Positions 45,457 to 54,017 of a stretch of DNA of 64,000 nucleotides are shown one piece after another. Source of the stretch: PRS1 sp965250265. GTDB taxonomy: Bacteria > Bacteroidota > Bacteroidia > Flavobacteriales > Flavobacteriaceae. Numbering within the stretch: the stretch's first letter is position 1; each line of letters starts with the position of its first letter. The stretch covers positions 62,001 to 126,000 of the forward strand of contig CBDFNO010000010.1 of assembly GCA_965250265.1 (NCBI GenBank). Direction: 5' to 3'. The translations under genes and the position numbers were made by a program. The notes under the pieces are model-generated. The model saw only the letters and a list, made by a program, of their open reading frames with translations, was not told the origin of the DNA and searched no databases.

Positions 45457-45484
45457 TTGTTGATTCGTTAAGAGAATAACTTTG
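45457..45484 (+). promoter_or_regulatory. Promoter of the secreted protein / LuxR operon
   Basis: TTG (45457-45459) and TAACTTTG (45477-45484) are 17 bases apart and match the Bacteroidota consensus. The expected leader is about 24 bases. Confidence 0.55.
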
Positions 45485-45513
45485 TTGGATAAACTTTTTA
45501 AAATTAAATCATT

Positions 45514-45936
45514 ATGGAAAAATCGATTAAATTATTTGCTTGTCTTTCATTGATTATGTTTTTATCCTTTTCAGCATTAGGACAACAATGTGATGGAATT
45601 ACACTGAAAAGAAATATTCAATTAGACGGAAGCTCTGACACTGAAGAAATCAAAGTAGAAGTATCAGAAGATATTGAGAGTTTTCAGATTGCAATAAACA
45701 GTACCATTCAATCAGGATATCTCACTATGGAAATTTATGACCCAAAGGGTGCCAAACAAGGAAATTTTTCTGTAGAAAGTCAATTGAATTCCAATGACAA
45801 AAAGAAAGAGCTTGTTTGTGGTCAAATGCAAAAAATAATAAAGAACCCATTAAAGGGTAATTGGATTGTTAAGCTAATTCCCAAAAAAGTAAAAGGTGAT
45901 ATTTCAATTTGTACCACGCAAGTGCTTCAAAAATAG
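45514..45936 (+). CDS. Small secreted beta-rich protein
   Basis: A 140-residue secreted protein (signal peptide to SALGQ, about residue 23) of unknown function. The mature part starts QCDGITLKRNIQLDGSSDTEEIKVEV and is a run of beta strands with GYLTMEIYDPKG in the middle and GNWIVKLIPKKVKGDISIC at the end; three Cys (about residues 25, 108, 133) could form a disulphide. The layout resembles pre-peptidase C-terminal-like or jelly-roll domains, but I cannot assign a family. It lies 25 bases before the membrane LuxR gene and is likely cotranscribed, so it may modulate that sensor. Confidence 0.7.
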   Translation: MEKSIKLFACLSLIMFLSFSALGQQCDGITLKRNIQLDGSSDTEEIKVEVSEDIESFQIAINSTIQSGYLTMEIYDPKGAKQGNFSVESQLNSNDKKKELVCGQMQKIIKNPLKGNWIVKLIPKKVKGDISICTTQVLQK

Positions 45937-45961
45937 ATAATAGGCTAGAAATTCCAACTCA

Positions 45962-46984
45962 ATGAACAACGGATTCGACCTATTTAATAAGCTCACTTTT
46001 TTAAAGCTAATTATATTATTAGTTGGGTTTAGTTGTTTTTCACAATCAAATTCAAAAAACGAACCTACAATACAAGGTAAACTACTGCTTGATTCAATTT
46101 GGGAGCCAGTGGTTTACCTTTCTCATATACCCACTTTCAATGACATGAATACTATGTCTAATGAAATGATCATAGCTGAAACCAAGGTAGATAGTTCGGG
46201 TTTTTTCTTATTTTCATCAGGAAATCTTCCAGAAAATGACAATTTATTTAGATTACATATTTCTAAAAAAGGAGCTCCAGCAGCATCCTTGATAATTGGT
46301 GGAAAAGAGGAAAATCACATATTCTTTATTGCTAACAATATGTCACAGATTTATATAAAAAACAAAGATACGGCAAAGCTTTTTAAAGAATATATTATAG
46401 AAGGACACTCTCCAAACCAAAGTCTTCGAAAAATAGATCAAATCGTTAGTTTCAATGATAGTACGGACTATGAGCTTTCCTCAATAAAAAAAGAATTTGT
46501 TATCAAGGCTAATCATGAAAAACTTCGACATGTTGCAGACACCAGCTCTCACCCAATTGTTTCACTATATGCACTCCACCATAGTAAATTTGAATCCACA
46601 TTTCTTACTAATCAGAAGTTTTATAAAATCTATCTTAAAAAATGGGAAGGTGAAAACTCAAGCTATTTTCGAGCTCTCAGAGCTAAATTACCGAAAGAAG
46701 AAGGTAGTAAAACCATTTGGTTTTTTTTAATTGGAGGTAGCTTTTTTATATTGGGCTTTATCCTTAACTATTACTTCAATACAAGGCGAAAACGAAATAG
46801 GAATCAGCTCAAATCATTAAGTGTCCAAGAGCGGAAAATTTTTCAATTAATGAAATCAGGAAAATCAAATAAGGAAATATCTGAAGAATACAACATTGGC
46901 TTAAGTACCGTTAAAAGCCATGTAAGCAATATTTATTCTAAGCTAAATATTAATTCTCGTAAAGAAGCTATGGATTTTGTATAA
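45962..46984 (+). CDS. Membrane-spanning LuxR-type transcription regulator
   Basis: A 340-residue one-component regulator. A signal segment (about residues 13-30) is followed by a periplasmic sensor domain (about 35-245, with PTIQGKLLLDSIWEPVVYL like the start of DUF4369-type domains), one membrane span (about 251-270, WFFLIGGSFFILGFILNYYF), a basic stop-transfer (TRRKRNRNQLK) and a C-terminal LuxR/NarL helix-turn-helix: LSVQERKIFQLMKSGKSN, then KEISEEYNIGLSTVKSHVSNI. The HTH is on the cytoplasmic side and the sensor outside, so it can bind DNA directly in response to a periplasmic signal. Such proteins are known in Bacteroidota but their ligands are largely unknown. Confidence 0.85.
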   Translation: MNNGFDLFNKLTFLKLIILLVGFSCFSQSNSKNEPTIQGKLLLDSIWEPVVYLSHIPTFNDMNTMSNEMIIAETKVDSSGFFLFSSGNLPENDNLFRLHISKKGAPAASLIIGGKEENHIFFIANNMSQIYIKNKDTAKLFKEYIIEGHSPNQSLRKIDQIVSFNDSTDYELSSIKKEFVIKANHEKLRHVADTSSHPIVSLYALHHSKFESTFLTNQKFYKIYLKKWEGENSSYFRALRAKLPKEEGSKTIWFFLIGGSFFILGFILNYYFNTRRKRNRNQLKSLSVQERKIFQLMKSGKSNKEISEEYNIGLSTVKSHVSNIYSKLNINSRKEAMDFV

Positions 46985-47030
46985 CAACTAGTTGTACTGC
47001 CTTGATAACTTTCTAAAAAAAAATTCACAT

Positions 47031-47076
47031 TTACTATGCGTGCATAATTTTTTGTTAATTACTATGCATGCATAAT
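47031..47076. promoter_or_regulatory. Twin palindromic operators upstream of the MarR-fad operon
   Basis: TATGCGTGCATA (47035-47046, one mismatch) and TATGCATGCATA (47063-47074, perfect) lie 28 bases apart, inside an 18-bp direct repeat (TTACTATGC[G/A]TGCATAAT). The second sits just before a TATCTTTG -7 element at 47086-47093. Position and symmetry suggest a dimeric repressor site, most likely for the MarR protein encoded 35 bases downstream. Confidence 0.7.
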
Positions 47077-47110
47077 ATTTTTTTATATCTTTGAGAACTT
47101 CAAAAAAGAT

Positions 47111-47566
47111 ATGAAAGAAAAAACTATAGATTACATGTTACGGACCACTTGGTTAGCTGTAACAAAAATGTATAATGAACAAGCTGCTAAATACGATAGT
47201 ACCATGGCTACTGGCTTTACCCTATTAAATATAGATCCTGATAACGGAACACCTTCAACTTCTTTAGGTCCAAAAATGGGTATGGAAGCCACAAGTTTAT
47301 CGCGTACTTTAAAATCTATGGAAGACAAAGGATTGATCGAAAGACGTCCAAATCCAGAAGATGGTCGAGGTGTACTCATTCATCTAACCGAATTTGGGAG
47401 AGAAAAAAGAGAATATTCTAGAGAAAGAGTCTTAATTTTTAACGAAACCATCAGAAAAAATATTTCCGAAGAAAAATTAAACAATTTTTATGAGGTTGCA
47501 GAATTAATAAACGAAATGATTTCAAACAAAATAATATATAACCAAAAAGAACACATTTTAAAATAA
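47111..47566 (+). CDS. MarR family transcriptional regulator
   Basis: A 151-residue winged-helix regulator. The recognition helix region is GMEATSLSRTLKSMEDKGLIERRPNPEDGRGVLI in two blocks (about residues 55-90), with the wing at NPEDGRGVLIHLT, and long flanking helices form the dimer. It begins the fad operon and has candidate operators directly upstream, so it probably represses its own transcription and that of fadN, fadA and fadE, and is relieved by acyl-CoA or fatty acid. The ligand is inferred from the target genes, not from the sequence. Confidence 0.88.
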   Translation: MKEKTIDYMLRTTWLAVTKMYNEQAAKYDSTMATGFTLLNIDPDNGTPSTSLGPKMGMEATSLSRTLKSMEDKGLIERRPNPEDGRGVLIHLTEFGREKREYSRERVLIFNETIRKNISEEKLNNFYEVAELINEMISNKIIYNQKEHILK

Positions 47567-47567
47567 A

Positions 47568-49976
47568 ATGAGCAAACGAAGAATAAAAAAAGTAGCTGTT
47601 ATTGGCTCTGGAATTATGGGAAGTGGTATTGCGTGTCATTTTGCTAATATTGGTGTTGATGTTCTTCTGCTTGATATTGTTCCTAGAGAACTAAACGAAA
47701 CAGAAAAAGCTAAAGGTTTGACTTTGGAACATAAAGCAGTAAGAAACCGATTGGTAAATGAGTCGCTAAAAACAGCTTTAAAATCTAAACCTTCACCAAT
47801 CTATTCTCAAAAATTTGCAAGCAGAATCACAACAGGAAACCTTGAAGATGATATAGCAAAAGTTGCAACTGTAGATTGGATTATTGAAGTGGTTGTAGAA
47901 CGACTTGATATTAAAAAAATAGTATTTGAAAAACTGGATACTTATAGAACTCCAGGGACATTAATAACTTCTAATACTTCTGGAATTCCCATTAAATTTA
48001 TGAGCGAAGGCAGAAGTGAAGATTTTCAGAAGCATTTCTGTGGAACACATTTCTTTAATCCTGCGCGTTACTTAAAATTATTCGAAATAATTCCAGGACC
48101 TAAAACAGATACGTCTGTTCTAGAATTCTTAAATGGATATGGTGAACAGTTTCTTGGTAAAACTTCGGTTGTCGCTAAAGATACTCCAGCTTTTATAGGA
48201 AATAGAATCGGGATCTTTAGTATTATGAGTTTATTCCATGCTGTAAAAGAGATGGATTTAACTATTGAAGAAGTTGATAAATTATCTGGTCCTGTAATTG
48301 GCCGCCCAAAATCTGCAACCTTCAGAACAGTTGATGTTGTTGGTTTAGACACCTTGGTTCATGTGGCGAATGGCATTGCAGAAAACTGTAAAGACGATGA
48401 ACGTTTAGAACAATTCAAATTACCAGAGTTCGTCAGCACAATGGTGGAAAACAAATGGTTAGGCAGCAAAACAGGTCAAGGGTTTTATAAAAAAAATGTA
48501 TCGTCTGAAGGCAAAAAAGAAATATTATCACTGGACTTAAATACAATGGAATATCGTTCAGCTAAAAAAGCAAAATTTGCCACTTTAGAACTGACAAAAA
48601 CGATTGATAAAGTTATAGACCGATTTAAAGTATTGGTATCAGGAAAAGATAAAGCTGGAGAATTTTACAGAAAGAGTTTCGCTGCATTATTTGCCTATGT
48701 TACTAATCGTATTCCTGAAATCACTGATGAATTATACAAAATTGATGATGCTACGAAAGCCGGTTTTGGTTGGGAACATGGTCCATTCCAAATTTGGGAC
48801 GCTATTGGTATTGAAAGCGGTATCCAAATAATGAAAGCCCAAGGATTAGAGCCGGCAGCTTGGGTAAATGAAATGTTAGCATCAGGAAGCACCTCTTTCT
48901 ATTCAGTGAAAAATGGAGCAACTTATGCTTACGACATTCCAAAGAAAACACAAGAAAAGATTCCTGGCCAAGATGCATTTATCATATTAGATAATATTAG
49001 AAAATCGAACGAAGTCTTCAAAAACTCTGGTGTTGTTGTCGAAGATTTAGGTGATGGTATTCTAAACTGCGAATTCCAATCTAAAATGAACACTATTGGT
49101 GGCGATGTATTGGCTGGATTAAATAAAGCTGTGGATTTAGCCGAAAAAGATTTTCAGGGTTTAGTTATTGGCAACCAAGCAGCCAACTTCTCAGTTGGTG
49201 CAAACATTGGTATGATTTTCATGATGGCTGCCGAACAAGAATATGACGAGCTTAATATGGCAATAAAATATTTTCAGGACACAATGATGCGAATGCGTTA
49301 TTCTGCAATCCCAACAATTGCTGCACCGCATGGAATGGCGCTTGGTGGAGGCTGTGAATTATCAATGCATGCAGATAAAGTCGTTGCAGCTGCCGAAACT
49401 TATATTGGTTTAGTAGAATTTGGAGTTGGTGTAATTCCTGGTGGCGGAGGTTCTAAAGAAATGGCATTAAGAGCATCTGACACGTTTAGAAAAGGTGATG
49501 TAGAACTGAATACGCTACAAGAATATTTCTTAACTATTGGAATGGCTAAAGTAGCAACTTCTGCTTACGAAGCATTTGATATGGGAGTGTTACAAAAAGG
49601 AAAAGATATTGTTGTAGTTAATAAAGATAGACAGATTGCTACCGCTAAAGCACACGCTAAATTAATGGCTGAATCCGGTTATACGCAGCCAATACATCGA
49701 AAAGATGTAAAAGTTCTTGGGAAACAAGCATTAGGAATGTTTTTAGTAGGAACAGACTCCATGGAAGCTAGTAAATACATAAGCGAACACGACCATAAAA
49801 TTGCTAACAAATTAGCTTATGTTATGGCTGGTGGAGATTTATCTGAACCTACTCTGGTTAGCGAACAATACTTATTAGACTTAGAGCGCGAAGCCTTTTT
49901 AAGTTTATGTACAGAACGAAAAACCTTAGAACGTATTCAACATATGCTAACCAAAGGAAAACCACTAAGAAACTAG
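47568..49976 (+). CDS. fadN: 3-hydroxyacyl-CoA dehydrogenase/enoyl-CoA hydratase, FadN type
   Basis: An 802-residue bifunctional beta-oxidation enzyme. The NAD-binding dehydrogenase domain comes first (VAVIGSGIMGSGIACHFANIG, residues 9-29), then its C-terminal domain (about 195-300, KDTPAFIGNRIG), and a crotonase domain near residues 490-690 with GMALGGGCELSMHADKVVAA and IGLVEFGVGVIPGGGG. The domain order is the reverse of E. coli FadB and matches Bacillus FadN. The gene starts 2 bases after marR and is followed by fadA and fadE, the same order as the Bacillus fadNAE operon. Confidence 0.93.
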   Translation: MSKRRIKKVAVIGSGIMGSGIACHFANIGVDVLLLDIVPRELNETEKAKGLTLEHKAVRNRLVNESLKTALKSKPSPIYSQKFASRITTGNLEDDIAKVATVDWIIEVVVERLDIKKIVFEKLDTYRTPGTLITSNTSGIPIKFMSEGRSEDFQKHFCGTHFFNPARYLKLFEIIPGPKTDTSVLEFLNGYGEQFLGKTSVVAKDTPAFIGNRIGIFSIMSLFHAVKEMDLTIEEVDKLSGPVIGRPKSATFRTVDVVGLDTLVHVANGIAENCKDDERLEQFKLPEFVSTMVENKWLGSKTGQGFYKKNVSSEGKKEILSLDLNTMEYRSAKKAKFATLELTKTIDKVIDRFKVLVSGKDKAGEFYRKSFAALFAYVTNRIPEITDELYKIDDATKAGFGWEHGPFQIWDAIGIESGIQIMKAQGLEPAAWVNEMLASGSTSFYSVKNGATYAYDIPKKTQEKIPGQDAFIILDNIRKSNEVFKNSGVVVEDLGDGILNCEFQSKMNTIGGDVLAGLNKAVDLAEKDFQGLVIGNQAANFSVGANIGMIFMMAAEQEYDELNMAIKYFQDTMMRMRYSAIPTIAAPHGMALGGGCELSMHADKVVAAAETYIGLVEFGVGVIPGGGGSKEMALRASDTFRKGDVELNTLQEYFLTIGMAKVATSAYEAFDMGVLQKGKDIVVVNKDRQIATAKAHAKLMAESGYTQPIHRKDVKVLGKQALGMFLVGTDSMEASKYISEHDHKIANKLAYVMAGGDLSEPTLVSEQYLLDLEREAFLSLCTERKTLERIQHMLTKGKPLRN

Positions 49977-49980
49977 AAAA

Positions 49981-51171
49981 ATGAAACAAGCATATATAGT
50001 AAAAGCATACAGAACAGCTGTTGGTAAAGCACCTAAAGGAGTGTTCCGCTTTAAAAGAACTGATGAGTTAGCTGCTGAAACCATTCAGCATATGATGAAA
50101 GAATTGCCGCAACTAGATACAAAACGGATTGACGATGTTATTGTTGGTAATGCAATGCCAGAAGGTTCCCAAGGGTTAAATATGGCGCGTTTAATTTCAT
50201 TAATGGGTCTAAACTCCGTTGATGTTCCTGGTGTCACGGTAAATCGGTTCTGTTCATCAGGAATCGAAACTATCGGTATAGCAACTGCTAAAATTCAATC
50301 TGGAATGGCCGATTGTATTATTGCTGGTGGTGCAGAAAGTATGAGCGCTGTACCAATGACTGGTTTTAAACCAGAATTAAATTATGATATTGTAAAAGCT
50401 GGTCATGAAGAATATTATTGGGGAATGGGAAATACTGCTGAAGCGGTTGCTAATCAGTTTAAGGTATCTCGTGAAGATCAAGACGAATTTGCTTACAATT
50501 CGCATATGAAAGCATTAAAAGCTCAAGCCGAAAATCGTTTTCAAGATCAAATTGTTCCAATAAACGTCAATCAAATATATATAGGTAGTGACGGAAAAAA
50601 AACAACCAAATCATATACTGTAATTAAAGATGAAGGCCCTCGTAAAGGAACAAGTAAAGAAGCATTAGCCAAACTCCGTGCTGTGTTTGCTGCTGGCGGA
50701 TCTGTAACTGCAGGAAACTCTTCACAAATGAGTGATGGAGCAGCCTTTGTAATGGTAATGAGCGAAAACTTGGTTAAGGAATTAAATCTTGAACCAATAG
50801 CTCGTTTAGTAAGCTATGCAGCAGCAGGAGTTGAGCCTAGAATTATGGGAATTGGGCCAGTAAAAGCCATCCCAAAAGCATTAAAACAAACAGGACTAAA
50901 ACAAGATGATATTTCGCTGATAGAATTAAATGAAGCATTTGCTTCGCAATCCTTAGCAGTGATACGAGAATTAGATCTTAATCAAGATATCGTAAATGTA
51001 AACGGCGGAGCAATTGCTCTTGGTCATCCTCTGGGTTGTACAGGCGCAAAACTATCTGTCCAATTATTTGATGAAATGCGGAAACAAGATATGAAAGGTA
51101 AATATGGTATGGTGACAATGTGTGTGGGAACTGGACAAGGAGCTGCAGGAATATTTGAATTTTTAAATTGA
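49981..51171 (+). CDS. fadA: Acetyl-CoA acyltransferase (3-ketoacyl-CoA thiolase)
   Basis: A 396-residue thiolase that cleaves 3-ketoacyl-CoA to acetyl-CoA and a shortened acyl-CoA. The nucleophile Cys is in VNRFCSSGIETIG (Cys91), the pair of active-site residues in NEAFASQ (about 321) and GGAIALGHPLGCTGAKL (His about 349), and the second Cys in CVGTGQGAAGIF (about 380). It is four bases after fadN and 29 before fadE. All catalytic residues are present. Confidence 0.96.
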   Translation: MKQAYIVKAYRTAVGKAPKGVFRFKRTDELAAETIQHMMKELPQLDTKRIDDVIVGNAMPEGSQGLNMARLISLMGLNSVDVPGVTVNRFCSSGIETIGIATAKIQSGMADCIIAGGAESMSAVPMTGFKPELNYDIVKAGHEEYYWGMGNTAEAVANQFKVSREDQDEFAYNSHMKALKAQAENRFQDQIVPINVNQIYIGSDGKKTTKSYTVIKDEGPRKGTSKEALAKLRAVFAAGGSVTAGNSSQMSDGAAFVMVMSENLVKELNLEPIARLVSYAAAGVEPRIMGIGPVKAIPKALKQTGLKQDDISLIELNEAFASQSLAVIRELDLNQDIVNVNGGAIALGHPLGCTGAKLSVQLFDEMRKQDMKGKYGMVTMCVGTGQGAAGIFEFLN

Positions 51172-51200
51172 TTTAACCTAAATAAAAGTATATATAAACA

Positions 51201-53012
51201 ATGGAAACAACAGAAAAAAACATTCTCCGTGGTGGACAATTCCTTGTAAAAGAAACAAAATGCGAAGATGTTTTCACGCCAGAAGATTTCACTGAAGAGC
51301 AACAAATGATGAAAGAGGCTGTCATAGAATTTGTTGATAGAGAAATTTGGGCAAATAAAGCTCGCTTTGAACAGAAAGATTATGCGCTAACTGAAAGTTG
51401 TATGCGTAAAGCAGGGGAATTAGGATTTCTAGGAGTAGCTGTCCCAGAAGAGTATGACGGTCTTGGAATGGGTTTTGTTTCAACTATGTTGGTATGTGAT
51501 TATATTTCGGGAGCTACAGGTTCTTTCAGTACTGCCTTTGGAGCACATACAGGAATAGGCACGATGCCAATAACACTATATGGTACAGAAGAACAAAAGA
51601 AAAAATACGTTCCAAAATTAGCATCTGGAGAATGGTTTGGTTCGTATTGCTTGACAGAACCAAGTGCTGGTAGTGATGCCAATTCTGGCAAAACAAAAGC
51701 CGTTTTATCTAACGATGGAAAATATTACAGCATTACAGGTAATAAAATGTGGATTTCCAATGCAGGTTTTTGTAGTGTAATGATTGTATTTGCCCGAATT
51801 GAAGATGATAAAAATATTACAGGATTTATTATAGAATACGATAAAGACAACTCAAACGGAATCACAATGGGTGAAGAAGAACACAAGTTAGGTATTCGTG
51901 CTTCTTCTACGCGTCAAGTATTCTTTAGCGAGACTAAAGTTCCTGTCGAAAATATGCTATCTACTCGTGGTAATGGCTTTAAAATTGCAATGAATGCTTT
52001 AAACGTTGGAAGAATAAAATTGGCGGCTGCCTGTTTAGAAGCGCAACGTCGTGTCATTTCAGTATCTATACAATATGCTAATGAGCGTGTACAATTTAAT
52101 ACGCCTATCTCTAAATTCGGTGCGATTCGACAAAAATTTGCTGAAATGGCGACAGACTGCTGGGTTGGCGAAGCAGCAAGTTATAGAGCTGCAAAAAATA
52201 TTGAAGACCGTATTGCAATGCGCAAAAATAACGGAAAAGATACACATCAAGAAGCCGAATTAAAAGGTGTTGAAGAATATGCCATTGAATGTTCTATACT
52301 TAAGGTTGCCGTTTCAGAACATGCACAAAACTGTACAGATGAAGGAATTCAAATTTTTGGAGGCATGGGATTCTCTGAAGAAACACCTGTAGAATCTGCT
52401 TGGAGAGATGCTAGAATTGCAAGAATTTACGAAGGCACTAATGAGATTAACCGTATGTTAATTATTGGTATGCTTATTAAAAAGGCAATGAAAGGCCATG
52501 TAGATGTATTAGGTCCTGCTACCGAAGTTGCCAATGAGCTAACGAGTATTCCATCATTTGACACACCTGATTATTCTGAATTATTTTCCGAAGAAAAGCA
52601 TATTATCGCAAATCTTAAAAAATTATTTTTAATGGTAGCTGGTGCAATTTTACAAAAATATGGAGAAAAAATAGAGGAACATCAACAATTAATGTTAGCG
52701 TGTTCAGATATCTTAATTCAAATATATATGGCAGAATCTGCCATATTACGTGCTGAAAAGATGGCCAAAAAAGAAGGTGAAGACAAAGCAAAAGAACAAA
52801 TAGCTATGGCAAAATTAAATTTATTTAATGCTATAGATATTATTGAAACAGCTGGTAAACATTCTATCATTTCTTTTGCAGAAGGAGACGAGCAACGCAT
52901 GATGCTTATGGGTTTAAAACGTTATCTCAAATACGTCAATATGCCTAATATTATCGAATTAAGAGATATTATCGCAGATAAAATAACGGTAGAAAATAAG
53001 TACTGTTTTTAA
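51201..53012 (+). CDS. fadE: Acyl-CoA dehydrogenase, FadE type
   Basis: A 603-residue FAD-dependent acyl-CoA dehydrogenase that starts each beta-oxidation round. Key parts are AFGAHTGIGTMPI, the WFGSYCLTEPSAGSDA substrate loop, GNKMWISNAGF, and FGGMGFSEETPVESAWRDARIARIYEGTNEINR in two blocks, with the catalytic Glu in YEGT near residue 410. A C-terminal extension of about 150 residues past the usual 380-residue core is typical of the FadE class. It ends the fad operon. Its last 20 codons have a decayed second copy at 56247-56312. Confidence 0.95.
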   Translation: METTEKNILRGGQFLVKETKCEDVFTPEDFTEEQQMMKEAVIEFVDREIWANKARFEQKDYALTESCMRKAGELGFLGVAVPEEYDGLGMGFVSTMLVCDYISGATGSFSTAFGAHTGIGTMPITLYGTEEQKKKYVPKLASGEWFGSYCLTEPSAGSDANSGKTKAVLSNDGKYYSITGNKMWISNAGFCSVMIVFARIEDDKNITGFIIEYDKDNSNGITMGEEEHKLGIRASSTRQVFFSETKVPVENMLSTRGNGFKIAMNALNVGRIKLAAACLEAQRRVISVSIQYANERVQFNTPISKFGAIRQKFAEMATDCWVGEAASYRAAKNIEDRIAMRKNNGKDTHQEAELKGVEEYAIECSILKVAVSEHAQNCTDEGIQIFGGMGFSEETPVESAWRDARIARIYEGTNEINRMLIIGMLIKKAMKGHVDVLGPATEVANELTSIPSFDTPDYSELFSEEKHIIANLKKLFLMVAGAILQKYGEKIEEHQQLMLACSDILIQIYMAESAILRAEKMAKKEGEDKAKEQIAMAKLNLFNAIDIIETAGKHSIISFAEGDEQRMMLMGLKRYLKYVNMPNIIELRDIIADKITVENKYCF

Positions 53013-53032
53013 AATATTAGTTAGTTAGTTGT

Positions 53033-53078
53033 AAAAACGTCTCTTCTGGATAGTCAACTAGATTTGAGGCGTTTTTTT
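53033..53078 (+). terminator. Rho-independent terminator of the fad operon
   Basis: AAAACGTCTC (53034-53043) pairs with GAGGCGTTTT (53066-53075, one G-T pair) around a structured loop, followed by T residues. The element is repeated, with the same arms, at 56337-56394. Confidence 0.85.
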
Positions 53079-53126
53079 ATACAACAAGATTTGCTAACTT
53101 TAAAAAATAAAATTCAATGTAATGTA

Positions 53127-53299
53127 ATGAAACATTATTTTTAAATAAAAACATTATTGTTTACTCTGGCACTCGTAATGGACAAACTGATATAGTAAAA
53201 TATAATATCAATTATGATTCAAAAATTTTTATAAACCATACTGAAGGCAGTGAATATTCGCCATTAAAAACATCAATCAAAGTTATGATTTTTATATAA
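53127..53299 (+). pseudogene. Remnant of the PD40/DUF6265 gene
   Basis: The ATG and first codons (ATG AAA CAT TAT TTT TAA) match the intact gene's start MKRYF. After an internal deletion of about 170 bases the frame from 53144 reads NIIVYSGTRNGQTDIVKYN and then SKIFINHTEGSEYSPLK, very close to residues 65-108 of the intact gene's product (TILYAGTRNGQTDIVKYS, SKIFINHTDGSEYSPLK). Similarity stops at about base 53268. The flanking terminator is duplicated too. Confidence 0.88.
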
Positions 53300-53308
53300 T
53301 TTGTTGAG

Positions 53309-54013
53309 TTATAACTTCCTTTTTTTTATTATATCAAAAAATGATTGTTTGTATGTATTACCAATTGGTAAACAATTATTATCAATATACACAGATAATG
53401 AATCTGTTTTATTGATATGATGTAAGGATATTATGTAGGATTTATGTATTTTTATAAAAATTTCTTTTGGTAAATAGTCCTCAATATGTTTTAAGGTGTT
53501 GTATGTAATTATTTGTTTATCTTTTAAATGAATAGCTACATAATTTTTTAAACCTTCTACATAAGATATATCATTAACATATACTTTTTCAAAATTGTTT
53601 TTTCCTCCTGTTTTAATAAATAAAAAATCATCATTTCTTGATTTTTTATTTGATTTTTCTTCATTCTTAATTTTCAAAATAGCTTCATAAAAGCGCTCAA
53701 ATTCAAAAGGTTTTAAAAGATAATCTACTGCATTCAATTCATAGCTTTCCAAAGCAAATTGAGGGTAAGCAGTAGTAAAAATAATTTTTGTTTTACCTTG
53801 TATTAGTCTCGAAATTTGGATTCCAGTTAATTCTGGCATTTGGATATCTAAAAATACTAAATCTATAGCATCTCTATCTATTATAGCAAGTGCTTCTAGG
53901 GAGTTTGTAGTTGTCGCAACACAGTCTAAAAACGATACTTTATCAATATAGCTATCCAGTAGCCTAATTGCTGGTGGTTCGTCATCGACTATTAAACATT
54001 TAAAATTTTCCAT
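53309..54013 (-). CDS. LytTR response regulator
   Basis: A 234-residue response regulator. The receiver domain (residues 1-115) has the acidic pair in VDDEPP, the phospho-acceptor Asp56 in FLDIQMPE, Thr80-81 and Lys101 in LLKPFEF. The C-terminal LytTR DNA-binding domain (about 135-232) includes FEKVYVNDISYVEGLKNY and IFIKIHKSYIISLHHI. It is encoded four bases after the histidine kinase gene and is its partner. It lies inside the duplicated-flank block. Confidence 0.93.
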   Translation of the reverse strand: MENFKCLIVDDEPPAIRLLDSYIDKVSFLDCVATTTNSLEALAIIDRDAIDLVFLDIQMPELTGIQISRLIQGKTKIIFTTAYPQFALESYELNAVDYLLKPFEFERFYEAILKIKNEEKSNKKSRNDDFLFIKTGGKNNFEKVYVNDISYVEGLKNYVAIHLKDKQIITYNTLKHIEDYLPKEIFIKIHKSYIISLHHINKTDSLSVYIDNNCLPIGNTYKQSFFDIIKKRKL

Positions 54014-54017
54014 ACTA

